A DNA stretch of 64,000 nucleotides from Desulfospira joergensenii DSM 10085 (GTDB lineage Bacteria; Desulfobacterota; Desulfobacteria; Desulfobacterales; Desulfobacteraceae), in NCBI RefSeq assembly GCF_000420085.1, contig NZ_ATUG01000003.1, positions 558,001 through 622,000 of the forward strand, written 5' to 3'. The position numbers were made by a program, and so were the translations under genes. The notes beneath the pieces are model-generated. The model was not told where the DNA came from, did no database searches, and worked only from the letters and a program-made list of their open reading frames with translations. Shown here piece by piece: positions 15,676 through 24,159 of the stretch. The first letter of the stretch is position 1; each line of letters starts with the position of its first letter.

Positions 15676-17505
15676 TTAAATTGCGCATACCAGCAGGCCG
15701 TTATTCCTGATGGAATCATATCTTTCACTCTCTTCCTCTATCTCAAGGGAATGGTAGATTTCATCTATGTCCGGGGCGAATTTTGCCTCAATATTTTTTC
15801 GCTTAATTTTAAAATTACCGGTCAATTCTTTGTTTTCCACGCTGAGTTGATATTCTGTGATCAGAATTCCGGCAGGTCTTTGGAATTTAGGCAATGGCTT
15901 GATCAGGTCACACAGATCTTCTGCAATAATTTTTAAATTTCGCCGTGCTGTCAAAATATCAGATCCAGAATTTTCGAAATTTACTTCCTGCTGTATTCTC
16001 TTCGATAAAAGGTCCCGGGAAATCGTAGCCAAAGCGATAATAAATTTTTTTCCGGCTCCAAAAACAATTGCATGTTCTATGTACGGTGCCCGTCGCAACC
16101 GGTCCTCAATTCCAGTAGGAGCGATTTTCCGGCCGGTGGAAATCTTGAATATTTCAGATTTTCTGCCGGTAACTGACAAATAGCCATCGCGGTCAACATT
16201 CGCATAATCGCCAGTGGGAAAATATCCATCTTCTGAAAAATCTTTATTTCCGGACGGATCTTCGTAATATCCTGAAAAAACGCCCGGACCCCGGACAAGC
16301 AGTTCCCCGTCTTCCAAAAATTTGATTTCATTTTCAGGTCTGGGTTTGCCCACACTGCCGAAGCGGTATTCACTTGGGGTGTTCATGGCGTTGGGAATGA
16401 TGTTCTCACTGATGCCGTATGCTTCCAAAACCAAAATACCCAGGGCATGGTACTTTTCCAGGAGCCACTCAGGCATGGGGGCGGACCCGCTGATCAGATA
16501 CCTCATATTGGATCCCAGAAAAGATCGAATTTTTTTCAGCACTAGGCGGTCCATGAGTCCATACCAAATACGGTCAGTCAAAGAACCTTTTTCATGATTC
16601 CTGATGGATGCGGCATGCCGGTCTCCAACACGAATAACCTTTTGAATTAATCTTTGCTGCCAAAGGGGTTTACTCTTTATCTGTTCGTTGATGGCTTCAT
16701 ACACCTTTTCAAACACCCTTGGCACACCGATGAACAAATGGGGGTTTATCCGTGGAAGAAGAGTGATAATTTCACGGGGATCTTCCACAAAATAGGTGGA
16801 TGCGCCAAGCTCAATAGCACAAAAATTGATCATACGCTGAAAAAGGTTGGATAACGGCAGCCAGCAGGGAAAATTGCAGTTCCCATCCATGTCATCGAAA
16901 CCGCTTAAAATCGATCTGCAGGCGATCAGTACCTGGTCATGGGTATACAAAATCCCTTTGGGAGCTCCGGTAGTTCCAGACGTAAATATAATGGTGGCCG
17001 GTTTTCCATTCCCGGCCAGGATTTGATTTTGTCCTTCCGATGATTCCATGCTTTCCAGACAAAGCCATTCTCCGGAATCGTGAACCCTGTCCATACTGAT
17101 CAGACATCTGAACCCGGACCGGTGTTCGATATCTATTTTTTCAAGCAGCTCTGGATTCTGGACAACGATAGATTCAAGTTTTGCCTTTTGAATGATATGG
17201 TTAATGTTCTCCCGGATCTCATTGGGGTCAATGCCGACCACTACTGCGCCCATAAAAAGTGCAGCCATCTGGACAAATTCCCAGGTCTGGGAAGTTGGGG
17301 CCATAATACCAATATGGTCTCCCGGTCTAATTCCGGCCTGTCGAAATCCCGATGCAATGGCTTTCACGGATCTATAATAGGATTTCCATGTCGTTTCCTG
17401 CCATTCCCCTTGATCCCCAAGGGTAAAGTGAGCCGGCAGTTGAGGAGTTGTCTCTGCCCTTTTTTTCAACATTTCCGGAATGGTCTGTGCTTGTTGTTGC
17501 ATCAT
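15676..17505 (-). CDS. Long-chain acyl-CoA ligase (AMP-forming)
   Basis: The 609-residue member of the ANL superfamily has the AMP-binding signature IIFTSGTTGAPKG (about residues 168-180), a YGISE substrate/AMP motif and a TGDYANVDRDGYLSVTGRKSE segment near the C-terminal hinge. Length and motif spacing match the FadD15-like long-chain ligases. It would activate a fatty acid to acyl-AMP and then acyl-CoA in the cytoplasm. It is the third gene of the exporter operon (exporter, PP-loop enzyme, ligase, reductase), which suggests synthesis of a dedicated acyl lipid rather than beta-oxidation. AAGGTG precedes the ATG. Confidence 0.88.
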   Translation of the reverse strand: MMQQQAQTIPEMLKKRAETTPQLPAHFTLGDQGEWQETTWKSYYRSVKAIASGFRQAGIRPGDHIGIMAPTSQTWEFVQMAALFMGAVVVGIDPNEIRENINHIIQKAKLESIVVQNPELLEKIDIEHRSGFRCLISMDRVHDSGEWLCLESMESSEGQNQILAGNGKPATIIFTSGTTGAPKGILYTHDQVLIACRSILSGFDDMDGNCNFPCWLPLSNLFQRMINFCAIELGASTYFVEDPREIITLLPRINPHLFIGVPRVFEKVYEAINEQIKSKPLWQQRLIQKVIRVGDRHAASIRNHEKGSLTDRIWYGLMDRLVLKKIRSFLGSNMRYLISGSAPMPEWLLEKYHALGILVLEAYGISENIIPNAMNTPSEYRFGSVGKPRPENEIKFLEDGELLVRGPGVFSGYYEDPSGNKDFSEDGYFPTGDYANVDRDGYLSVTGRKSEIFKISTGRKIAPTGIEDRLRRAPYIEHAIVFGAGKKFIIALATISRDLLSKRIQQEVNFENSGSDILTARRNLKIIAEDLCDLIKPLPKFQRPAGILITEYQLSVENKELTGNFKIKRKNIEAKFAPDIDEIYHSLEIEEESERYDSIRNNGLLVCAI

Positions 17506-17523
17506 GCACCTTTCTATCAGGTT

Positions 17524-18591
17524 TTAAAATATCGGATCATAGGTCCCCTTGGGCATGTTGATCCGAAGTTCCTTTTCATCCAGTTCCAGCCATTTAAGGC
17601 TCCGGGTAACATCTTTTCCAAGAAACACTTTGTTTTTAATCATAAAATTCACAATAGGTGTCATGATTTTCCAGTACAGACGAATTGCTTTGCCTTCCCG
17701 GATTAAGGCAGAAAACTCAGGATGATAGGGATTAAAGCCGAAATGTTTAAGGTCGGAATACATCAACAGCCAGTTAATGGGATAGTTGCTGTAAATCGGA
17801 CTGGCATGTTTCCCTGTTTTTACCAACTTGTTTTTTACCACACTCTTCATCACCTTATCCTGGTTGTATTCCCAGGCATGAAACGGGGCCAGGTACCTTG
17901 GAAATACAGTGCCTTTGGGATAAGATAGAGGATTGAAAAAATTGGCCAGTTCTGCCTCGGTTAAAAGGCCTGAACTCCTGAGGCCGGGAGGTGTCCAATC
18001 GGTCTCACAGATCAATTTTCTGGAAAACTCATAAAGCATTCGTTCCGGCTCTGGCTGCCCAGGTGAATATCCGGCCAGAATGAGGGGGATCTCCTTTTCC
18101 ATGGCCATCTTAATGGCATCACCTTCAAATAAGGGGGCATAGACATAGGATATGGTATATACAGCACCCCGTTCTTCCTGGTTTTGCAACAGGTATTTAA
18201 AAATTTTAGCATAGAGATTGTCTGAGGGGGAAAAGGAAATATGATCAATCTCCAGTTTTTTTAAGGCCCGTCTCATGTTGTCCCAGGCGATTTCAGGAAT
18301 ATTCACATTGGTGGTAAAGGCTAGAACATTGAGCCTGTAGTCGATTTTGAGCTTATACAAAAGATAAATACTATCTTTTCCTCCACTTAGTGGAACCAGG
18401 CAGTCGTATTGCCCTTGTCCCCTGCACTCCTGCAAAGCTTTTTCAAGATCTTCCTGACGCTCTTTTCTGATATTTTCATCCGGCCCCGTATCCTGAATTT
18501 CATATTCCCGGCAGAACCGGCATACTCCGGCATGATCGATATCAGCATCCGGTACTTTTGCCGGCAGGGTGCACAATTTGCATTCACGCAT
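17524..18591 (-). CDS. PP-loop ATP-pyrophosphatase, N-acetyl-sugar amidotransferase-like (ExsB/WbpG type)
   Basis: The 355-residue protein begins with four cysteines in a zinc-ribbon spacing (Cys4, Cys7, Cys24, Cys27) and a PP-loop SGGKDS (69-74). This combination characterises the WbpG/PseA-like and ExsB-family amidotransferases that adenylate a carbonyl or carboxyl group and replace it with nitrogen. The substrate here is unknown; in polysaccharide clusters it is often an acetamido sugar. Its start overlaps the stop of the exporter gene by 8 bp and the acyl-CoA ligase follows by 18 bp, so it belongs to the lipid operon. No glutaminase partner of the WbpG type (HisH-like) is visible nearby. 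Confidence 0.75.
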   Translation of the reverse strand: MRECKLCTLPAKVPDADIDHAGVCRFCREYEIQDTGPDENIRKERQEDLEKALQECRGQGQYDCLVPLSGGKDSIYLLYKLKIDYRLNVLAFTTNVNIPEIAWDNMRRALKKLEIDHISFSPSDNLYAKIFKYLLQNQEERGAVYTISYVYAPLFEGDAIKMAMEKEIPLILAGYSPGQPEPERMLYEFSRKLICETDWTPPGLRSSGLLTEAELANFFNPLSYPKGTVFPRYLAPFHAWEYNQDKVMKSVVKNKLVKTGKHASPIYSNYPINWLLMYSDLKHFGFNPYHPEFSALIREGKAIRLYWKIMTPIVNFMIKNKVFLGKDVTRSLKWLELDEKELRINMPKGTYDPIF

Positions 18592-20860
18592 ATTTATCTC
18601 CCAATATTTTCCACTGTTCTAGTGCCAGCAACAAAGCAGGCAAAATAAAAACATCACCAATAAGCGCTGAGACCATTATAATGGAACTCAACAGACCAAA
18701 ATATATTGTCGGAACAAAAAAGCTTAACACCATAATAATAAATCCGATCACTAAAATCAGAGATGAAGAAAAGAGTGCCCGTCCCTTTTCAAGAATGACC
18801 ATGTTTATGGCTTTAGATATAGGAATATTCTTTTTTACATTCTTTTTAAATGCAGTTAAAAAATGTATGGTATCGTCAACCGCTATCCCTAATGCTATTG
18901 CGGCAATAAGGGATGTTGCCGCATTCAAAGGAACCCCGGCGACTCCCATGATACCAAAATTCAATATAATAGGGAAAAAATTGGGGACAATACTGACCAA
19001 GCCTAATTTAAAGGATTTCATCACAAAAAACATCATTATGGCAATCACCCCTGCAGCGATGGAAAGACTTGAAATCTGACCATTGACCAGGTATTCAATC
19101 ATATTGATATCCTGAACCACCTTCCCGGTTATTCTGACAGCAAGCCCTTGGTTCGGCTGGGCTTTAATCACTTCTGTAAGTTGCTCAAGGATACGTTTCT
19201 GATCTGCGGTGCCGTGCCGATTAATGCGAAGGGAAATTCTGGCACGATCAAAAGATTCATTCACAAAATCATAGATATCATCCGACCCGTACAGGAGCAG
19301 GTATTGTGCCACCAGAGGCTTTGATTCGGGAAGTTTTCTCATCAAGGGATTTTCGTTATGAAATGACTGGTTCATATCTTTTAAAAAATCAACAAAAGAG
19401 ATTGTTTTGTCTACACCTTCAATGGCTTCCATTTCCTGCTGGAGCTTTTCAATAAAGGTCAGGTATACAGGATCTTTAAAAGGTTCTTCTTGCTCCCTTG
19501 CAGATACCAGATCAATCTCTATGGTTCTGACTCCTGATATCTGTGTTTCAATAAAATCAGTGGAAATTCTCACTTCACTGTCTTTTTTAAAATAGTTCAG
19601 GACATTTGTGTCAACTTTAATTTTAAAAGCGGCAAAGCCAGTAGCAATAACAACGCCTATACTTAAAAAACAAATCATGAAATATCTGCTATTAATAATT
19701 CTGAATATATGATCAAGAAAAATGTTAAACGCGCCCTGTTCTGATTTAATAGTAAAAATTTTTCGTTCTGGAAAAAAAAGAATAAGGGAGGGGAGAAACA
19801 AAAAGGCGTAGATGAATTCAAACACCATTCCGGCAGAGGCAATCAGAGCAAACTCCTTAATCGGGACTAATTTGCTTGAATACAGAGAAAAGAAACCCAC
19901 TGCCGTGGTCAGAGTGGTTAAAAAAGAGGGTACGATTACTTTTTTTAGCACATGGCAAAGTGCATCTTCCTTTTTTTTAAACTGAGCTAACGTGCCCTGA
20001 TCCAGGTGTGAATATATATGAACTGTATCGCAAAGGGCCAGAGCCATGACAACCGGCGGTACAATGGTTGTAACATTATTTAGGGTAATGTCAAGAATCG
20101 GAAAAAGTCCCATGGTGGAGCCCATGCATAGAGATATATTCAACAGTGCAATACATGTCAGCAAAATATTTCTGAAAAACAGGAAAACAGAAATGGTTAT
20201 GAACAGATAGGTTACGGGAATAAAAACCGAAATATCTCGTTTCATAAACTGGGACAAATACAGGTTGGTGGTTGTCCAGCCCGCCATAAAAACTTCACCG
20301 GTCTGATCTAAGTATTTATGAAGAACCTTCTCGCAATTTTGAACCAGCCTCTTTCTGTACCCTGGATCATTTGGTCTTTCATAAACAGAAACCACAATGG
20401 CAGCCGTTTTCCCATCCAGTGAAATAAAATTGTTAACATACAGTGGATTTGCCAAAGCATTTGTTTTTAATTTTTCAAGATCTTTTTTCTCTTCGGGTAT
20501 TTCTTCAAGAAATTTTTGTACAATGAAAAAATCGTTCTCGCCAATTGTATCATTTACGTTGGCCAGACTTTTAACCTCTCGGACACCCTCTATTTCTTCT
20601 ATATCTGTCGTAATTTCTTTTAAAAGAGTCAAATTCTGATAGGTAAAAAGGTTTTTTTTATTAAACGCAATGATAAAAAATTCATCATTGCCAAATATAT
20701 TTTTAAATTCCTTGTAAAAATTAGCATCAGGATCATTTTCCAAGGTAAAATAATCTACATTATCAATAGTTTTAATTTCACGCAGCCGGATAACAAAAGG
20801 CAGTGCGATCAGAAGAGAAAGTATCAGAAAAAACCATTTGTGTCGCGTGATGATATCCAT
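18584..20860 (-). CDS. RND-superfamily (MMPL-type) lipid exporter
   Basis: The 758-residue polytopic protein shows RND/MMPL duplicated architecture: a membrane segment at about 8-25, a periplasmic loop of about 180 residues, five to six segments (about 205-370), another first-type segment (about 393-413), a second periplasmic loop, and a final cluster (about 590-745). ALALCDTVHIYSHL and ALGIAVDDTIHFL carry the conserved Asp residues of proton relay in the two halves. These pumps export lipids or hydrophobic compounds. It is the first gene of the operon with the PP-loop enzyme, ligase and reductase, and probably exports their product, with the LolA-like protein and DUF1302-like barrel (10352-13076) as later stages. 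Confidence 0.88.
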   Translation of the reverse strand: MDIITRHKWFFLILSLLIALPFVIRLREIKTIDNVDYFTLENDPDANFYKEFKNIFGNDEFFIIAFNKKNLFTYQNLTLLKEITTDIEEIEGVREVKSLANVNDTIGENDFFIVQKFLEEIPEEKKDLEKLKTNALANPLYVNNFISLDGKTAAIVVSVYERPNDPGYRKRLVQNCEKVLHKYLDQTGEVFMAGWTTTNLYLSQFMKRDISVFIPVTYLFITISVFLFFRNILLTCIALLNISLCMGSTMGLFPILDITLNNVTTIVPPVVMALALCDTVHIYSHLDQGTLAQFKKKEDALCHVLKKVIVPSFLTTLTTAVGFFSLYSSKLVPIKEFALIASAGMVFEFIYAFLFLPSLILFFPERKIFTIKSEQGAFNIFLDHIFRIINSRYFMICFLSIGVVIATGFAAFKIKVDTNVLNYFKKDSEVRISTDFIETQISGVRTIEIDLVSAREQEEPFKDPVYLTFIEKLQQEMEAIEGVDKTISFVDFLKDMNQSFHNENPLMRKLPESKPLVAQYLLLYGSDDIYDFVNESFDRARISLRINRHGTADQKRILEQLTEVIKAQPNQGLAVRITGKVVQDINMIEYLVNGQISSLSIAAGVIAIMMFFVMKSFKLGLVSIVPNFFPIILNFGIMGVAGVPLNAATSLIAAIALGIAVDDTIHFLTAFKKNVKKNIPISKAINMVILEKGRALFSSSLILVIGFIIMVLSFFVPTIYFGLLSSIIMVSALIGDVFILPALLLALEQWKILGDKYA

Positions 20861-21388
20861 GGGGATCCGGTTATAAGTTATGAAGACTTCTTCCGAAACT
20901 TTTACCTCATAACGATTAGCCTTTTTTTCAAAAACAAAGTTTTTTTACTTTGTAAATCCTTGTATTTTAGTCTGCTTGAACAAAAATAAAAGTTAAGTGC
21001 GGTTTTTCTGAACCGAATTTTGTATGGTATAAGACCGAGTTACTCATCAGATTCTCTAATAATATCACTCTTTAAACTAAAATACAAATATTACAAAAAA
21101 GCTAAATCGCATCATCAGCGGATGATAAATTGCTCAAGGATAAAAATCAATAGAGAATCTGTTCCATCAGGTAAAGGTGTTTTTATTTGAGAAGTATTAA
21201 AAATTTCGATTCGATTTTTTAATACAACCTATTGCTTAGATTTAACAGGCAAACCATACTCCTTGACTATCACAGCCACTCCAATTATAGTTACATGTAT
21301 TGAAAAGATTATTAGAATAAGACCCATCAATGTGGTTTATAAGTAAGCACCTCAATACTCTATCTTGAAAATATGAAGAGGGCGCCAG
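20861..21388. other. 528-bp divergent intergenic region
   Basis: It separates the leftward exporter operon from the rightward acyl-amino-acid synthase gene and must hold both promoters. I see a good sigma-70 promoter for the rightward gene (21263-21291). There is a hairpin ACAAAGT/ACTTTGT with a T6 loop (20934-20953). An 11-bp inverted repeat, CAGATTCTCTA (21048-21058) and TAGAGAATCTG (21151-21161), lies about 92 bp apart and could be paired operators. No convincing promoter for the exporter operon and no small gene were found. Confidence 0.55.
21263..21291 (+). promoter_or_regulatory. Sigma-70 promoter for the acyltransferase gene
   Basis: TTGACT (21263-21268) and TATAGT (21286-21291) are spaced by exactly 17 bp, each one mismatch from consensus. 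The site is about 100 bp upstream of the ATG. Confidence 0.6.
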
Positions 21389-22138
21389 ATGATTAAAAAC
21401 GCAATGGAATATGATAAATTCAGATTCGGCATTGTCGATGATGAAGCGATAAAAAAAGATACATTCCGGATGCGGTATGAGGTGTATGCGGAAGAATTTG
21501 GCTTTGAAAAAAAAGAGGATCATCCTGAGGGACTGGAGACAGATGAATATGAAGACAACTCCCTTCATTTTGCTTGTCTGAATCAAAGCGATTCAGTGGT
21601 CGGGACCATTCGGCTTGTGCTGAATTCTGCCAAAGGATTTCCAATTGAACATGCTGTCAAGACAGCCTTTATTGGTGAAAAACCTGACCGAAGCAAAATT
21701 GCTGAAATTTCAAGGCTTACGGTAAGTAAAGATCTAAGGCGCAGGAAGGAAGATGGAATGCACGGCGTGGAGTCCTATATCACAAAAAGAGAGGGAGGAG
21801 TACTTCCAGATGACGGATCCATACCGGATGAAATGAAAGGGAGAAAAAATCCCATTATTGTTCTGGGGCTATACCAGGTCATGTACCATGAGAGTCGAAG
21901 AAGGGGCATTACTCATTGGTACATGATCACAGAAGAAAAGGTTTTTTTTGCCTTGAAAAAATATGGCTTTTTATTTCATCAAATTGGAGAACCTGTGTGG
22001 TATCATGGAGAACGGATCCCCTATCTTGGAATTATTGAGGAAGTAGAAAAGGATCTGATAAAGAACAATCCAGAAATGCTCAAAATAATGCTCACCGGCC
22101 TTGAAAAAAAATACTATCCCGCATTTTTCAAAGGATAA
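21389..22138 (+). CDS. PEP-CTERM/exosortase system-associated acyltransferase (N-acyl amino acid synthase-like)
   Basis: The 249-residue GNAT-fold protein has RMRYEVYAEEFGFE near the N-terminus and EISRLTVSKDLRRR in the middle, the signature of the exosortase-associated acyltransferase family (TIGR03694, from memory). It is related to LuxI-type autoinducer synthases and N-acyl amino acid synthases. These enzymes join an acyl chain from ACP or CoA to an amino acid or similar amine. AAGAGGG lies 6 bp before the ATG. It is divergent from an operon with an acyl-CoA ligase and lipid exporter, so its product may be the exported lipid or a signal. It converges with the patatin gene, with only 16 bp between their stops. 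Confidence 0.88.
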   Translation: MIKNAMEYDKFRFGIVDDEAIKKDTFRMRYEVYAEEFGFEKKEDHPEGLETDEYEDNSLHFACLNQSDSVVGTIRLVLNSAKGFPIEHAVKTAFIGEKPDRSKIAEISRLTVSKDLRRRKEDGMHGVESYITKREGGVLPDDGSIPDEMKGRKNPIIVLGLYQVMYHESRRRGITHWYMITEEKVFFALKKYGFLFHQIGEPVWYHGERIPYLGIIEEVEKDLIKNNPEMLKIMLTGLEKKYYPAFFKG

Positions 22139-22154
22139 TCAAAATTCTGTCAAC

Positions 22155-24125
22155 TTATCGGTTTTGATCCTTACCTTCGTTTGAGTTGATCATTTTTTGA
22201 ATATCCTCCAAACGCCCTATGCATGTTTCCATTCCACACCGCATTAATGAAATTCCCTGATGAAAATCATCCCAGGCATACTCTTTTACATCCGGGTACA
22301 ACACCATGTCGGCTTTTTTCACAAAATCCCCGGTTGCCCGGCCATGAACGATGCTGATTGTCTGAGACACAATACTTTTGATGCCCGGAGTCTTTGACTG
22401 AAAGACTCCCCCACCACTTCTGGGTTCTATACTGACGGCAATCACCATATCGGCGCCCTTTCTCAGCAGGACATCCACGGGAACCGGATTCAAAAGGCCG
22501 CCGTCAACCATCCATCTTCCTTGGTGTTTGAAAGGTGAAAAGATGGCCGGGATGGCAATACTGGACCTGACCGCATCGGTCACATCACCGGTTTCAAAAA
22601 TGACTTCTTCTCCGTTTAAGATATCCACGCCGACAATATAAGCCGGAATTTTCAAATCGAGAAAATCTGCATTATTTACTGCGTTTCTGACAAGGCCAGC
22701 AGCTTTTTTCCCTTTTAATAATCCCTGTCTGGGGAATGTGTAATCAAATATTTTTTTCTTTGCCTGAAATTTGGTCGGAAAAAGGTCAATGGTGTATTTC
22801 TTTAATTTTTCCACGGACGCAGTTGCGGCATAGATGCCGCCGACCAATGCCCCCATGCTGGCCCCTGAAATCATGTCGATATGAATACCGGCATCCTCTA
22901 ACACTTTAAGGATCCCAATATGTGCCCATCCCCTGGCTGCTCCTGCTCCAAGGGCAATGCCAAGCCGGATCCCCGCAATCTCCCTTGCCACAGCTCTGGC
23001 TCCTCTGACCGGAAAACACTTTATTGTATCAATCCGGTCGTTAAAGGCGTCATCCGATTGATCCACCCAAATATTGGGCGTTTCTGAAAGACCTAGCATT
23101 TCTTTTATTTCCAGCCTTGGGATACCCGTATTGCCGTAAAGATGACTTACTCCTGTCCTGATCCTCCCCATGAATGCACTTGGCCCGCATATCTTTTCCA
23201 GCTCATCCAGTCGCCTTCTGACATTTCCAACCTCCTCCCGGGTATTGTTCATTAATACCAATGTCCGATCACATAGTCTGACAAAAAGCCTTTCCATAGA
23301 GTTAAGGTAATGTGACAGGTTAAAAAAGACAATGTCATAACTCTGCTGAAGCCCTTCCATAAGTGCAGGAATCACTTCTGAGAGTCTGTTTGAAAATCCG
23401 GTAGTCAGTTGAAGTACGTCAAATCCGGACTCATGATGAAACCAGGTAATATTTTTTGAGTTATAGCTATTGTCAGGCAAAAGCTTAAAAAGGCCGGGAT
23501 CCGGACAAACAATCTTTTTCATACCGTATTTATGCATGATCCCTTCAGCCTCTAAGTGTGGTTCTATAACTAGCACTCTTTTCCGGGACTCATCTGATAT
23601 GTGATAGGAAACCGTATACAGAAAATGAGAAACACCCAGTTCCGGCCCGGTGGCAGATACAGCATAAAAAACAGGGATATTTTTCTTGGCCGCAAATTTT
23701 CGTTCTTCTAAAACCATTCGTTTGGCGTAATGACGGCTTAGATAGAGCCCAATGCTTTTATCTTTTTTAATCAGTATTTCAAAATTGTCTCTGGTAAGGC
23801 AGTATACTGTACAGTCCAGGGAAACGATAGCTGTTGCATTTCTGGGTTCGTTGGACAGGAGGGAAAGTTCTCCGAAAAAATCTCCTCTTTTCAATTCACT
23901 CAAATAGACATTCCGGCCCTCTATCTCCTTTGACAAAGAGATAACGCCGGATCGAATAATATACATGGAATCTCCAGGATCTCCCTGATGACAGATTGCG
24001 TCTCCTTTCCGAAAGTTCTGTTTTTCAAACAACCCTGCCGCCTCAATAACCTGTTCAGTTGGAACAGATGAGAATAGCGGGACGTTCAAAAGAAATTCTA
24101 TCAAATCCTGAAGAGTTTTTTCCAT
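22155..24125 (-). CDS. cNMP-binding, ParA-like middle and patatin-like phospholipase (NTE/RssA family)
   Basis: The 656-residue protein has three parts. Residues 1-130 are a cyclic-nucleotide-binding domain with the phosphate-binding cassette GELSLLSNEPRNATA. Residues about 145-340 look like a MinD/ParA fold whose P-loop is replaced by SATGPELG, so it should not bind ATP normally. Residues about 385-600 are a patatin hydrolase with an oxyanion glycine-rich loop (GAGAARGWAH), nucleophile GASMG (about 419-423) and the dyad Asp in DGGLLNP (about 539). It would hydrolyse membrane phospholipids or lysophospholipids under nucleotide control. It follows the cysteine fusion gene by 34 bp on the same strand and may supply fatty acids to the neighbouring ligase. 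Confidence 0.88.
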   Translation of the reverse strand: MEKTLQDLIEFLLNVPLFSSVPTEQVIEAAGLFEKQNFRKGDAICHQGDPGDSMYIIRSGVISLSKEIEGRNVYLSELKRGDFFGELSLLSNEPRNATAIVSLDCTVYCLTRDNFEILIKKDKSIGLYLSRHYAKRMVLEERKFAAKKNIPVFYAVSATGPELGVSHFLYTVSYHISDESRKRVLVIEPHLEAEGIMHKYGMKKIVCPDPGLFKLLPDNSYNSKNITWFHHESGFDVLQLTTGFSNRLSEVIPALMEGLQQSYDIVFFNLSHYLNSMERLFVRLCDRTLVLMNNTREEVGNVRRRLDELEKICGPSAFMGRIRTGVSHLYGNTGIPRLEIKEMLGLSETPNIWVDQSDDAFNDRIDTIKCFPVRGARAVAREIAGIRLGIALGAGAARGWAHIGILKVLEDAGIHIDMISGASMGALVGGIYAATASVEKLKKYTIDLFPTKFQAKKKIFDYTFPRQGLLKGKKAAGLVRNAVNNADFLDLKIPAYIVGVDILNGEEVIFETGDVTDAVRSSIAIPAIFSPFKHQGRWMVDGGLLNPVPVDVLLRKGADMVIAVSIEPRSGGGVFQSKTPGIKSIVSQTISIVHGRATGDFVKKADMVLYPDVKEYAWDDFHQGISLMRCGMETCIGRLEDIQKMINSNEGKDQNR

Positions 24126-24159
24126 CTTCTGAATTAACTCGCTCTTTTGGAGTTAGCAG

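Noticed and set aside
21048-21161. 11-bp inverted repeat as a hairpin
   Set aside because: The arms are about 92 bp apart, too far for a stable hairpin; at most paired operator sites, kept only as a note in the intergenic entry.
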